DNA of 64,000 nucleotides, from positions 29,678-93,677 of the forward strand of contig CAJWYF010000004.1 of assembly GCA_913049535.1 (NCBI GenBank), written 5' to 3'. Each line of letters begins with the position of its first letter. Position 1 is the stretch's first letter. Below the pieces are notes generated by a model, which was given only the letters and a program-made list of their open reading frames with translations, had not been told where the DNA came from and did not search any database. The position numbers and the translations under genes are program-made. This document shows positions 18,739 through 27,698 of the stretch, one piece after another. The DNA is from an uncultured Synechococcus sp. GTDB taxonomy: Bacteria; Cyanobacteriota; Cyanobacteriia; PCC-6307; Cyanobiaceae.

Positions 18739-19907
18739 GGCGCCGGGGCGTTCGGGATGCGCAGCTGTGATTCCAGCAAATCGGGTAGATCGGCGAGCTG
18801 ATTGTCCTCGATCCAAGGGCCCAGACTGATCCGAATCCCGCTGCTGGCTTCATGACTCGGCACTCCAGTCGCCAGCAGTGACGCGCTCGGACGGTCACGA
18901 CCGCTGCTGCAGGCCGAGCCGCTGCTGATGGCGACGCCATGGGCAGCAAGAGCCCGCACGATGGCCCGGCCGGACACCGGCTCACCGGCTGAATCGCTGA
19001 GGAGCAGGCTGATGTGGTGAGGCAATCGCTGATCCAGATCACTGCTGCCGCTCAGGCGAATGCCGCCGCGTTTGAGCAGATCCTCCAGCAGCTGATCGCG
19101 CTGCCGCCGCAGCCGCCTGGCCAGCTGGGGCTGCTGGGCCTCCCGGCGCTCCAGGGCCTGGACCAAGGCGGCTGCCAGCCAGGGGGATTCGGTCCCAGAG
19201 CGCAGGCCTGACTCTTGCCCGCCCCCCAGGAGCTGGGGTTTCAAGTGCAGCGGGCGTTGCATCACCAGAGCACCGATGCCGCGTGGGCCCTGGAACTTGT
19301 GGGCGCTGAGACTGATCAAATCAGGGCCGATGGGCTGAAGCCCAGCGAGCGGCAACTGACCGATGACCTGGACTGCGTCGCTGTGCAGGGGAATGCCAGC
19401 AGCGGCGCAGCGTGCGGCAATGGCATCCATCGGTTGCAACGTGCCCAGTTCCGAGCTGGCCCAGGCGATGCTGACCAGTTGGGTCGGAGGTTCCAGCAGA
19501 CCCTCCAGGGCATCCAAATCAATCTGGCCTCGCTCGTTGAGCGGCAGCAGCTCCAACGTCCACCCCTCCTGCTGCAGCTGAGCTGCCGCAGCGCTGACGG
19601 CTGGATGCTCCAACGGCGAGATCAGCAGGCGAGCGGGCTCCATGCTGCGGGCAACGCCCAGCAGCGCCAGGTTGTCGGCCTCCGTGCCTCCTGAGGTGAA
19701 CACCACCTGCCCCTGCGGCCAGCCCAGGAGCTCAAGCAGGCGTTGACGGCTGCGCTCGAGCAACTCAGCAGCGGCGATACCTGCTGGATGGACGCTGGAG
19801 GGGTTCCCCCAGAACCGATTCTGCTGCTGCTGCATCTGCTCGAGCACCTGTGGATCGGGCGGCGTGGCCGCACAGGCATCGAGATACAGCAGGGGCTTAG
19901 AAACCAA
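18735..19907 (-). CDS. Cysteine desulfurase (NifS/IscS class)
   Basis: A 390-residue PLP enzyme releasing sulfur from cysteine for Fe-S or thio-modification pathways. Motifs include YLDACAATPPDP, FTSGGTEADNLAL, HSDAVQVIGQ, the PLP lysine in SLSAHKFQGPRG, and the active-site Cys loop SSGSACSSG. The TTG at 19907 is the likely start and overlaps the 3' end of dapF by 11 bases. No IscU or SufE partner lies nearby. Which of the several cyanobacterial desulfurases this is cannot be decided from sequence alone. Confidence 0.92.
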   Translation of the reverse strand: MVSKPLLYLDACAATPPDPQVLEQMQQQQNRFWGNPSSVHPAGIAAAELLERSRQRLLELLGWPQGQVVFTSGGTEADNLALLGVARSMEPARLLISPLEHPAVSAAAAQLQQEGWTLELLPLNERGQIDLDALEGLLEPPTQLVSIAWASSELGTLQPMDAIAARCAAAGIPLHSDAVQVIGQLPLAGLQPIGPDLISLSAHKFQGPRGIGALVMQRPLHLKPQLLGGGQESGLRSGTESPWLAAALVQALERREAQQPQLARRLRRQRDQLLEDLLKRGGIRLSGSSDLDQRLPHHISLLLSDSAGEPVSGRAIVRALAAHGVAISSGSACSSGRDRPSASLLATGVPSHEASSGIRISLGPWIEDNQLADLPDLLESQLRIPNAPAP

Positions 19908-20970
19908 TGCGGCGGCGTGTTCGCTCCTCTACTGAATTATTGGCGAGATTCACCATTTGATCGAGTGAGACCTGGTCGAGAAACGCCAAGGCCTGTTCTC
20001 TGGCGGCGGCACTGGGGCAGGCCTGTGGCCTTTGGCAACCCTCGCTGCAGGCTGTGGCGCAATCGATCTCCGCCTCCTGTGATGGGTCCTCAGACGCGTT
20101 GACAGCTGAGCCGCCGCTGGCGTCAGCGCTGGTTGGATCAGCCAGCGTGCCGCTGAACACCAGCACAGCCGGACCTGCCATCTGCAGATGGTTGCTCTGA
20201 TCCCAGCTGATCTGCAGCGGTCCACCCGGCAATTCCACCGTGGCGTTGCGCTCACATGCGCCGCGAAGGTGGGTGGCCACCAGCGTGGCGCAGGCGCCTG
20301 TACCGCAGGCCAACGTCGGCCCTGCACCCCGTTCCCAGACCCTGACCCGCAAACGATCAGGGGACTCGACGGCGACGAAATGCACATTGGTGCGGGCCGG
20401 GAAAGCAGGATGCTGCTCAAGCGCCGGACCGAGGCGCTCGAGATCAACCGAGGCGGTATCGCTGACCTGGACCACCGCATGGGGATTGCCCATGCCGACA
20501 GCAGCCACCTGCAATCTCAGGCCATCGACCTCAAGCTCGGCATCAGCCAGGGGATGTCCTGGGGCAATGGTGCTGGGCACACCGGCGGGCTCAAGGATGG
20601 GCTCCCCCATATCGACGGTGATCTGGCAGCCCTCCAGCAGCTTGGGAATGATCACGCCAGCGGGTGTTTCAACACGCCAGGACATCCCAACGCCTGAGCC
20701 ATCGAGATCGGCAAGAAAGCGTGCAAAACAACGAATACCGTTGCCACACATCTCGGCCTCGGATCCATCGGCATTGAGGATCTGCATCCTCACGTCACCC
20801 CCATCACGCGCCGGCAGCGCCAGGATCAGGCCATCTGCGCCAATCCCGAAGCGGCGATCACAGAGGGCGCGCGCCGGTTCACCGCTGTAATCAGGCAGGT
20901 CACCACGACGGCCATCCATGAGGATGAAGTCGTTGCCCAACCCCTGATACTTGCGAAACGGCCGTGTCAC
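19897..20970 (-). CDS. dapF: Diaminopimelate epimerase with a Cys-rich C-terminal extension
   Basis: Interconverts LL- and meso-diaminopimelate for lysine and peptidoglycan. The GTG at 20970 has GGAGG a few bases upstream and gives the family N-terminus FRKYQGLGNDFILMDG. Both catalytic cysteines are present (EMCGNGIRCFARF and LACGTGACATL). The protein has 357 residues, whereas the family usually has about 275-285. The last 80 residues are extra: an acidic, Ser/Ala-rich linker, a C-X3-C-X3-C-X5-C cluster at about residues 304-318, then a helical end. The 3' end overlaps the cysteine desulfurase gene. The epimerase call is firm; the tail function is unknown. Confidence 0.93.
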   Translation of the reverse strand: MTRPFRKYQGLGNDFILMDGRRGDLPDYSGEPARALCDRRFGIGADGLILALPARDGGDVRMQILNADGSEAEMCGNGIRCFARFLADLDGSGVGMSWRVETPAGVIIPKLLEGCQITVDMGEPILEPAGVPSTIAPGHPLADAELEVDGLRLQVAAVGMGNPHAVVQVSDTASVDLERLGPALEQHPAFPARTNVHFVAVESPDRLRVRVWERGAGPTLACGTGACATLVATHLRGACERNATVELPGGPLQISWDQSNHLQMAGPAVLVFSGTLADPTSADASGGSAVNASEDPSQEAEIDCATACSEGCQRPQACPSAAAREQALAFLDQVSLDQMVNLANNSVEERTRRRIGF

Positions 20971-20996
20971 CGGGACCCTCCATCTGACTTGATCGT

Positions 20997-21275
20997 ATGG
21001 CCCACGACCGCGAGCTCGACACCTCACTGCCGGGGGTACGTCTGCTGCAGCAGTGGATCCGTCAGCGGCGGCAGTTGCAGATCATGCTGAGTGGTGGCCG
21101 CGAGTTACAGGGGCGACTGCTGTGGCAAGACCCGGAATTTCTGGCCCTGCTGGCGGCGGGCCGGGAGCGTCCGGATTTGCTCAGCCGCTCTCATGTGCAA
21201 CTGATCTCGCCGATTGAGGCGGACCCATCAGCGGCGACAATGCCGTCTCCGCGGTTGCCGCTGCCGCCGCTCTGA
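20997..21275 (+). CDS. hfq: Cyanobacterial Hfq-like RNA-chaperone-fold protein
   Basis: A 92-residue Sm/Hfq-like protein of the divergent cyanobacterial type. The segment DTSLPGVRLLQQWIRQ, then LQIMLSGGRELQGRLLWQDP, matches the N-terminal helix and Sm1 strands of known cyanobacterial Hfq, and HVQLISPI resembles the Sm2 strand. A Pro-rich tail follows. Cyanobacterial Hfq is known to act with the pilus ATPase PilB rather than as a classic sRNA chaperone. It is divergent from dapF with 26 bases between start codons; dapF is a familiar neighbour of hfq in cyanobacteria. leuS follows after 9 bases. Confidence 0.82.
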   Translation: MAHDRELDTSLPGVRLLQQWIRQRRQLQIMLSGGRELQGRLLWQDPEFLALLAAGRERPDLLSRSHVQLISPIEADPSAATMPSPRLPLPPL

Positions 21276-21284
21276 TTCGCACCG

Positions 21285-23879
21285 ATGGCCAGTCAAGAGT
21301 CCCGTTACAGCCCTGCCGAGCTCGAGCCGCGCCGGCAACAGCGCTGGGCTGAGCTTGGTCTTGATCGCACGCCTGAGCCCAGTGATCAGCGCAGCGACAA
21401 TTTCTATGCCCTCTCGATGTTCCCGTACCCATCGGGAAATCTGCACATGGGCCATGTGCGGAACTACGTCATCACCGATGTCATCGCCCGCGCGCAACGG
21501 TTGAAGGGCAAGCGGGTGCTGCATCCCATGGGCTGGGATGCCTTTGGACTTCCAGCTGAGAACGCTGCGATTGAACGGGGAGTGGACCCCGCCGCTTGGA
21601 CGGAGCAGAACATCGCCCAGATGCGGCAGCAACTCAGTCGCTTGGGCCTCTCGATCGATTGGGAGCGTGAGGTGACCACCTGCCGCTCTGATTACTACCG
21701 CTGGACCCAGTGGCTGTTTCTCCAGTTTCTCGATGCCGGGCTGGCTTATCGCAAAGAAGCAACGGTCAACTGGGATCCCGTTGATCAGACGGTGCTGGCC
21801 AATGAACAGGTGGACGCCGATGGTCGCTCCTGGCGCTCCGGTGCACTGGTTGAAAAGCGCAAGCTGCGCCAGTGGTTCTTGAAGATCACGGCTGTGGCCG
21901 ATGAGCTGCTTGATGACCTCGAGTCGCTCAAGGGATGGCCTGAGCGTGTCCGCACCATGCAGGCCAATTGGATCGGCCGCTCCACCGGTGCCACCCTGCG
22001 CTTTCCCCTGGCTGCGAAGGCGAGCGAGGCGGTCGAGGTGTTCACCACCCGGCCCGACACGGTGTACGGGGTGAGTTACGTCGTGCTGGCACCGGAGCAT
22101 GCGCTGGTGGATCAACTCACCACGGATGAGCAGCGACCTGCGGTGGAGCAGTTCCGTCAGGAGCTTGAGGCCATCAGTGATCAGGATCGTGTCGCGGAAG
22201 ACCGCCCCAAACGCGGTGTTGCCACCGGCGGCACCGTGGTGCATCCATTCAGCGGCGAGAGCGTGCCGGTATGGATCGCTGACTACGTGTTGCCCGATTA
22301 CGGCACCGGTGCGGTGATGGGGGTTCCGGCCCATGACAGCCGCGATTATGCCTTCGCCAGCCACTACGGCCTGCCGATCACCACGGTGGTGGTCAAGCCA
22401 GGATCCACAGCGGCCGACGGCCCTGCTGACGAGGCGTTCACGGAGCTGGGTGAACTGATCCACTCCGGCCCGTTTGACGGGCTGCGCGATGAGGCCGCCA
22501 AACAGGCGGTGATTGATGCGGCCGCCGCCGCCGGGGTGGGTGAAGCCAAGGTGAGTTATCGCCTCAGGGACTGGTTGATCTCACGCCAGCGCTACTGGGG
22601 TTGTCCGATTCCTGTCATCCACTGCGATGACTGCGGCGCGGTGCCTGTGCCGGAGGAGCAATTGCCGGTGGAGCTGCCCGCCGATGCCGAGTTAGGTGCC
22701 AGCGGCGGGAGTCCTTTGGAGCGTCATCCAACCTGGTCCCAGGTGGCTTGTCCACGTTGCGGCAAACCCGCACGGCGCGAGACCGACACTATGGACACCT
22801 TCATGTGCTCCAGCTGGTATTACCTGCGCTACACCGACGCGGCCAACAACGAGCAACCCTTCAGCGTTGAGGCCACCAAGGCCTGGTTGCCGGTTGACCA
22901 GTATGTCGGTGGCGTGGAGCACGCCATCCTGCACCTGCTCTATTCACGCTTTTTCACCAAGGTGTTGAACCAGCGCGGCCTGGTGGAATGCCGCGAACCC
23001 TTCGCTCGTCTCCTGACCCAGGGCATGGTGCAGGGGATCACCTACCGCAATCCAACAACCCGGCGCTATGTCGCCCCCGCGGCGGTCACGGATCCTCAGC
23101 AGCCGCTGGATCCCGAAAGCGGCGAAGCGCTTGAGGTGTTCTTCGAGAAGATGTCGAAGTCCAAGTACAACGGCGTTGACCCAGGCACGGTTGTTGATCG
23201 CTATGGCGCGGATACCGCGCGCATGTTCATTCTCTTCAAGGCCCCGCCGGAGAAAGATCTCGAATGGGATGACGCTGATGTGGAGGGTCAGTACAGGTTT
23301 CTCCAACGCATTTGGCGCCTCTGCGCTGCCGCTCAGGAATCAGGCCTGTCGATTGCTGAGCCGTTGCCACTGCCTTCGCAACTGGAAAGCAGCGATCAGG
23401 AGCTCAGACGTGCAGTGCACACCGCCATTGAGGCGATCAGCGACGATCTCGAGGGTGAAGAGCTGCAGTTCAACACGGCCGTCTCCGAGCTGATGAAACT
23501 CAGCAATGCCATGGGCTCATCCTTGGCTGAGGCGGCAGCACCTGTGGCTCAGGAGGCGGTCCGTACGTTGTTGATCCTGTTGGCGCCCTTTGCTCCGCAT
23601 CTGGCCGATGACCTGTGGGAACAGCTTGGGGGCGCTGGCAGCATCCATCAGCAGCAATGGCCCCATCTGGATCCAAATGCTTTGGTGCGGGACACCATCA
23701 CGGTCGTCCTGCAGGTCAAAGGCAAGGTACGAGGCAATTTGGAGGTCCCTGCTGACACCGACAAGGCGGAGCTGGAGCAGCTGGCCCTGGCGTCTGATGT
23801 GGCCAAGAAATGGCTCGAGGGCAACGCACCGAGACGCGTGATTGTGGTGCCTGGAAAACTGGTGAATCTGGTTCCCTGA
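21285..23879 (+). CDS. leuS: Leucyl-tRNA synthetase
   Basis: An 864-residue class I synthetase, full length for a bacterial LeuRS. The HIGH motif appears as [13 protein letters not shown] near residue 50 and KMSKS as [14 protein letters not shown] in the C-terminal half. The editing domain lies between them ([27 protein letters not shown]). The Cys pairs HCDDCG and CPRCGK suggest a zinc-binding insert. It starts 9 bases after hfq, so the two are probably co-transcribed. Confidence 0.97.
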   Translation: MASQESRYSPAELEPRRQQRWAELGLDRTPEPSDQRSDNFYALSMFPYPSGNLHMGHVRNYVITDVIARAQRLKGKRVLHPMGWDAFGLPAENAAIERGVDPAAWTEQNIAQMRQQLSRLGLSIDWEREVTTCRSDYYRWTQWLFLQFLDAGLAYRKEATVNWDPVDQTVLANEQVDADGRSWRSGALVEKRKLRQWFLKITAVADELLDDLESLKGWPERVRTMQANWIGRSTGATLRFPLAAKASEAVEVFTTRPDTVYGVSYVVLAPEHALVDQLTTDEQRPAVEQFRQELEAISDQDRVAEDRPKRGVATGGTVVHPFSGESVPVWIADYVLPDYGTGAVMGVPAHDSRDYAFASHYGLPITTVVVKPGSTAADGPADEAFTELGELIHSGPFDGLRDEAAKQAVIDAAAAAGVGEAKVSYRLRDWLISRQRYWGCPIPVIHCDDCGAVPVPEEQLPVELPADAELGASGGSPLERHPTWSQVACPRCGKPARRETDTMDTFMCSSWYYLRYTDAANNEQPFSVEATKAWLPVDQYVGGVEHAILHLLYSRFFTKVLNQRGLVECREPFARLLTQGMVQGITYRNPTTRRYVAPAAVTDPQQPLDPESGEALEVFFEKMSKSKYNGVDPGTVVDRYGADTARMFILFKAPPEKDLEWDDADVEGQYRFLQRIWRLCAAAQESGLSIAEPLPLPSQLESSDQELRRAVHTAIEAISDDLEGEELQFNTAVSELMKLSNAMGSSLAEAAAPVAQEAVRTLLILLAPFAPHLADDLWEQLGGAGSIHQQQWPHLDPNALVRDTITVVLQVKGKVRGNLEVPADTDKAELEQLALASDVAKKWLEGNAPRRVIVVPGKLVNLVP

Positions 23880-23891
23880 ACCTCGATCGTT

Positions 23892-24356
23892 TCAGTGGTG
23901 GCGGTGCCCCAGAGATTGAGCGTTCTGGGTCTGCATCAACTCAGCCATGGTGTTGCAAGGCATCCACTGATCAGCGGCATCGCCATGCTGGTGTGCACCG
24001 CTGCAACCCAAGGCAAGGGCACGTGATTCGGCTTCAGCTCGGCTCGCAAACACCAAGGTTTGTGGGCTGCCAGCTGATGTTTGTGGGTTGGATGCAGCGC
24101 CGGTTGACCCCAGTTGATAGGGACCCATTCCGACAATCCCGCTCCAGGCCACACCCATGGTGGTGACGCCTGCTGTGAGCACACCCATGTTCACCGCAGC
24201 AGCACTGATCAACCCCATGCCCACAGCGCCCAGGGAGATGACACCCATGGGCACAACACCAATGGCCACCACCCCCATGGGAACAATGCCGATGGCGATG
24301 ATTCCAAGTGGTGCGATACCGGTCGCGACAAGCTGGGGGCGGCCGTTGTGCTGCAT
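23892..24356 (-). CDS. Pentapeptide-like Gly-repeat protein with C-terminal DUF3721 domain
   Basis: A 154-residue protein with two parts. Residues about 9-83 form some fifteen five-residue units ending in Gly (IVPMG, VVAIG, VVPMG, VISLG, AVGMG and so on), very hydrophobic and without acidic residues. Residues about 95-145 resemble the small cyanobacterial DUF3721 family: FASRAEAESRALALGCSGAH, then WMPCNT, with two conserved Cys. The end is His-rich (GHRHH). The repeat could be a membrane-embedded or beta-solenoid structure; neither is proven. It is divergent from the ArsM-like gene, with start codons 39 bases apart. Function unknown. Confidence 0.75.
   Translation of the reverse strand: MQHNGRPQLVATGIAPLGIIAIGIVPMGVVAIGVVPMGVISLGAVGMGLISAAAVNMGVLTAGVTTMGVAWSGIVGMGPYQLGSTGAASNPQTSAGSPQTLVFASRAEAESRALALGCSGAHQHGDAADQWMPCNTMAELMQTQNAQSLGHRHH
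24108..24332 (-). repeat. Protein-level tandem repeat, period 5 residues (10-residue higher-order unit)
   Basis: Within the gene at 23892-24356, Gly recurs every five residues over about fifteen units, and adjacent pairs form a ten-residue unit such as IVPMGVVAIG then VVPMGVISLG. The DNA shows the same period, with repeated CCCATGGG-type blocks on the plus strand at about 24219-24290. One unit (LISAA) has lost its Gly. Confidence 0.8.
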
Positions 24357-24395
24357 GGCACCGTCTCAACTCCGCGCAAGTTAAGGTCGATTCCT

Positions 24396-25208
24396 ATGGA
24401 CGACACGAAGGCCAGTTCAGGGTGTTGCGCCCCTGACCACAGCGCTGCTGTTGATGCTCGCTACGGCGCTGCTGCCCAGGAGCAGGAGCCATGTCTTTGC
24501 ACCGCCGTCCCGTTTGAGCCTTCCCTGCTGGAAGCCATCCCCAGAGATGTGATCGAGCGGGATTACGGCTGCGGCGATCCAACCCGTTGGGTGCAGCGCG
24601 GTGATCGTGTGCTGGATCTGGGCAGCGGCAGTGGCAAGAACGCCTTCATCGCTGCCCAGCTGGTCGGCCCCGAAGGATCCGTGCTCGGCCTGGATCGCAA
24701 TGACGAGATGCTGAAACTGTCCCGCGGGGCCTGCGGCGCCGTGGCGGCTGCGATTGGCTACGGAAATGTGACGTTCTCCTGCGGCGAGATCGATCAGCTT
24801 GGGGTGGATCGTGACGGTCAGGCGCTATTGGCGGACCAGAGCATTGATCTGGTGCTGAGCAACTGTGTGCTGAACCTCCTGCACCCCTCTCGGCGTGAGG
24901 GTTTGCTCGCAGAAATCACACGGGTCCTGGCTCCCGCAGGTCGTGTCGCCATCAGCGACATCATCTGCGATCAACCCGTGCCAATAAGCATGCAGCGCGA
25001 TCCTGATCTCTGGAGCGGCTGCATCAGTGGCGCCTGGGTGGAGCAGGATTTTCTCGATGCTTTTCGGCAACTGGGTTTTGAGCAAGTGCGCTACGCCGAC
25101 CGCATGGCTCAGCCTTGGCGTGTGGTGGAGGGCATTGAATTCCGTGCCGCCACCGTGGTGGCCGTCAAACCAGCAGCGGACTCCACTGAGGCCGAACACT
25201 CCAGGTGA
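24396..25208 (+). CDS. arsM: Arsenite S-adenosylmethionine methyltransferase-like protein (ArsM type)
   Basis: A 270-residue class I methyltransferase. The SAM-binding loop is VLDLGSGSGKNAF, preceded by RYGAAAQEQE and IERDYGCGDPT. Two cysteines sit in ArsM-characteristic blocks, LSNCVLNLLHP and WSGCISGAW, and further Cys lie near the N-terminus (GCCAP, CLC). ArsM methylates trivalent arsenic and in cyanobacteria also feeds arsenosugar formation. The ATG at 24396 is the likely start; the open frame upstream runs antisense to the repeat gene. The end overlaps a convergent unknown gene by 44 bases. Confidence 0.82.
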   Translation: MDDTKASSGCCAPDHSAAVDARYGAAAQEQEPCLCTAVPFEPSLLEAIPRDVIERDYGCGDPTRWVQRGDRVLDLGSGSGKNAFIAAQLVGPEGSVLGLDRNDEMLKLSRGACGAVAAAIGYGNVTFSCGEIDQLGVDRDGQALLADQSIDLVLSNCVLNLLHPSRREGLLAEITRVLAPAGRVAISDIICDQPVPISMQRDPDLWSGCISGAWVEQDFLDAFRQLGFEQVRYADRMAQPWRVVEGIEFRAATVVAVKPAADSTEAEHSR

Positions 25209-25581
25209 AGCAGGTGTCTTGATCCATCAAGGGCCGGTCGCATAATTCATAGTGGCGTTTGCGCTCGAACGTGAGCAGCAAGTCAATCCACATCCCTTTG
25301 CTGGGTTTTTCCCAGCCGAGTGCATCGGCGATCTTGTGGCAGCTGCCGCCGACGGTGCTGCTCCACTGGCTGGCCAGCCAGGGACCGGGAGCTTCTCCGG
25401 GTGGGACATCACCGAGACCGAGCCCAGCGGCTTGTGCGCCGCGCAGAGCTGTGCCGTATTGCAACCGTGCGGTGGCGCGCAGCCAGTGCAGCTCTTTTTC
25501 GGAGAGGTTCGCCGCGATCAGCGCCTGGGACAGGCGCTGCGCATCACAGAGCACCGCGCTGAGGTTGGAGGAATCGTCCAC
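25165..25581 (-). CDS. Conserved hypothetical protein
   Basis: A 138-residue soluble protein without a recognised domain. It has a helical N-terminal half (DAQRLSQALIAANLSEKELHW) and a C-terminal half with WEKPSKGMWIDLLLTFERKRHYE and several Trp and Cys residues. The GTG at 25581 is the probable start. The 3' end overlaps the arsM-like gene by 44 bases. The ordered composition supports a real gene. Function unknown. Confidence 0.65.
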   Translation of the reverse strand: MDDSSNLSAVLCDAQRLSQALIAANLSEKELHWLRATARLQYGTALRGAQAAGLGLGDVPPGEAPGPWLASQWSSTVGGSCHKIADALGWEKPSKGMWIDLLLTFERKRHYELCDRPLMDQDTCFTWSVRPQWSPLLV

Positions 25582-25661
25582 AGGCGCACGCGTTCATTAA
25601 CCAGCCCTTATTCATAGCAATGGGCCTGCGATTTCTAGGCTGGTTCCATTGACCCTGTGCC

Positions 25662-26144
25662 ATGCCAACCCCCGAGTGTGTGGCGGACTACCCACGGCCC
25701 CCCTTGATCGAGGTGTTGGAGGGTCCGGTCCGTGTCGTGATTGCGGGCGAAACGGTGGCCACCAGCCATCGCTACTGCCGCGTCTGCGAGACCTTCCACC
25801 CCCCCACCATCTATCTGCCTCCTGAATGCTTTGTCAGCGGCAGCCTGCATGCCACCACGGGGCGACCGAGCTTCTGTGAATGGAAAGGCGTGGCCAGCTA
25901 CTGGGATCTCAGCTGCAGAGATGGTTCTGATCGGCGCCAGCGTGCCGGCTGGAGCTACCCCTCCCCGACGCAGCGCTTTGAGGCATTGGCCGGCTGGATC
26001 AGCCTTTATCCCCGTCTCGTCGATGCCTGCTTCTTGGAAGGGGAGTTGGTGCAACCTCAACCCGGGCCCTTTTATGGCGGCTGGATCACTAGCTGGACCG
26101 TTGGACCGTTCAAAGGTGATCCTGCCCATCCAGAACTGATCTGA
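25662..26144 (+). CDS. DUF427 domain protein
   Basis: A 160-residue protein of the DUF427 family of compact beta-rich proteins. Family features are VRVVIAGETVATSHRYCRV near the N-terminus, TGRPSFCEWKGVASYWDL in the middle, and YPRLVDACFLEGELVQPQPG before the conserved GGWITSW block. Function unknown for the family. The stop is 3 bases from the convergent photolyase gene. Confidence 0.88.
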   Translation: MPTPECVADYPRPPLIEVLEGPVRVVIAGETVATSHRYCRVCETFHPPTIYLPPECFVSGSLHATTGRPSFCEWKGVASYWDLSCRDGSDRRQRAGWSYPSPTQRFEALAGWISLYPRLVDACFLEGELVQPQPGPFYGGWITSWTVGPFKGDPAHPELI

Positions 26145-26146
26145 GT

Positions 26147-27649
26147 TCAACCGAGATCCAGCATCAATTGCCCCGGTGATTCCTTCCTGCGCCGAGATGG
26201 GCTGCTGCGTCTGCCATTGGAGCGGCGCCTGGACCCGTGCTGTTTCTGAATCGCATCAGCTTCCTTGCGGTAAGCATCGCCTTGGCGCACAGCCCAGACC
26301 CGATCACGGGCCTGGCGTGCGGCCTCGAGATGATCAACGAGGGGCTTGGGGTAGTCCTGACCGAGCACACAGCATGCCTGCTGCTGTTCCCGTTCGGTCA
26401 TGGTCCACGGTGTGTGCAGATGCACCAAAGGAACGTTGGCGAGCTCGGGCAGCCATTGGCGAATGAAGACCCCATTGGGGTCATGGTCCTGTCCTTGTTT
26501 GATCGGGTTGTAGATGCGAACGGTGTTGATACCGGTGGTGCCGCTCTGCATCTGGCACTGATTCCAGTGAATACCGGGTTCGTAATCGACGAAACGGCGC
26601 GCCAGCACCTCGCCGCTGTCGCGCCAATGAAGCCAGAGGTGGTAGCTGGCCACCGCCATCAACATCGCGCGCATGCGGAAGTTGATCCAACCGGTGTGAC
26701 GCAACGCCCGCATGCAGGCATCAACGAATGGCCAGCCGGTCCTTCCCTCTGCCCACGCCGTCAGCCGTTCAAGATCCGATTGGCGCATGCCGTCGTAGGC
26801 GCGATGGGCATTCATCCGCTCAAGCGATGGCTGGCTTTCAAGTTTTTGGATGAAGTGGCAATGCCAGTGCAGTCGTTCAATGAAGGCTTTCGATCCCTTG
26901 CGGGCGCGCGCGGTCTGCAACACCTCACGCATGGACACAGTGCCCAGTGCCAGATGGGCTGAAAGCCTGGAGCAGGAACGAAAAGCCGTGAGGGGACTGG
27001 AGAGCTCCTTGGCGTAGTTATGGCCGCGACCTGTGAGAAAACTATCGATCAGGGCGAGCGCCGCTCGCCGGCCACCGGGTTGACGGTCCGGGCAGGGGTC
27101 GGCCTTCAGGCCAAGATCATCGGCGCTGGGGATGCCGCCACATTCCATCCCAGTCAACGGCATCAGTGACACCGGAGCTGGGTGACAGGGGAGGGCCATC
27201 TGCCGTTCCCAGGCTGGGGCCCAGCCGTTGCGATCCCCCAAGCGACGAATTACCCCGAAGGTTTGCAATTCCTGGCGCGGAATCCCCTGCTGCCGCAGCC
27301 AGCGCCTGACGGAACGATCTCTGGCGTAGGTGAAACCATTGCCGGTTTCTTCATGACTCCATAGCTGGGCAATGCCTCGCTGACGGTGCAACGCCTGCAG
27401 AACGGGAAGTGCTTCTCCGACGCGAACCACCAGAGGCTGGCCAACGGCCGACAGCGCTTGCTGCAGTTCCTGCAGACACTCCCTGATGAAGCACCACTGC
27501 CGAGCTGAGGTGTCCGCTTGATTCCAGAGTTCTGGCTCAATGATGTAGAGCGGCAGCACTAGCCCGCTCTCAGAGGCCCTCAACAGCGGTTGGTGGTCCT
27601 CCATCCGCAGGTCCCGCTTGAACCAGACCACCTGTAGAGGCGAAGCCAA
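26147..27649 (-). CDS. DNA photolyase/cryptochrome (classical CPF family)
   Basis: A 500-residue flavoprotein of the photolyase/cryptochrome family, either a light-driven repair enzyme for pyrimidine dimers or a photoreceptor. The N-terminal antenna domain starts VVWFKRDLRMEDH. The FAD-binding C-terminal domain has GRTGWPFVDACMRAL, TGWINFRMRAMLMAVASYHL, WQ-type substrate-pocket residues in NQCQMQSGTTG and the block RIYNPIKQGQDHDPNG. A basic Ser/Arg-rich tail ends the protein. The start is uncertain: TTG at 27649 or GTG at 27631. It is a different lineage from the FeS-type photolyase at 9.5-11 kb. Confidence 0.9.
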   Translation of the reverse strand: MASPLQVVWFKRDLRMEDHQPLLRASESGLVLPLYIIEPELWNQADTSARQWCFIRECLQELQQALSAVGQPLVVRVGEALPVLQALHRQRGIAQLWSHEETGNGFTYARDRSVRRWLRQQGIPRQELQTFGVIRRLGDRNGWAPAWERQMALPCHPAPVSLMPLTGMECGGIPSADDLGLKADPCPDRQPGGRRAALALIDSFLTGRGHNYAKELSSPLTAFRSCSRLSAHLALGTVSMREVLQTARARKGSKAFIERLHWHCHFIQKLESQPSLERMNAHRAYDGMRQSDLERLTAWAEGRTGWPFVDACMRALRHTGWINFRMRAMLMAVASYHLWLHWRDSGEVLARRFVDYEPGIHWNQCQMQSGTTGINTVRIYNPIKQGQDHDPNGVFIRQWLPELANVPLVHLHTPWTMTEREQQQACCVLGQDYPKPLVDHLEAARQARDRVWAVRQGDAYRKEADAIQKQHGSRRRSNGRRSSPSRRRKESPGQLMLDLG

Positions 27650-27670
27650 GGTGTGAACAAGCGCAGCTGC

Positions 27671-27698
27671 AGGTCATGACCTTAACGAGAATCTCTCG
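27671..27698. promoter_or_regulatory. Two adjacent dyads upstream of the photolyase gene
   Basis: AGGTCATGACCT at 27671-27682 is a perfect 12-base palindrome lying 21 bases upstream of the TTG at 27649. CGAGA-ATC-TCTCG follows at 27686-27698. Their position suits an operator for the photolyase gene, but no known regulator motif was recognised. Confidence 0.3.

Noticed and set aside
21228..22463. Long open frame (about 410 codons) antisense to leuS
   Set aside because: leuS is unambiguous on the plus strand and spans the same bases; the antisense frame shows no family pattern.
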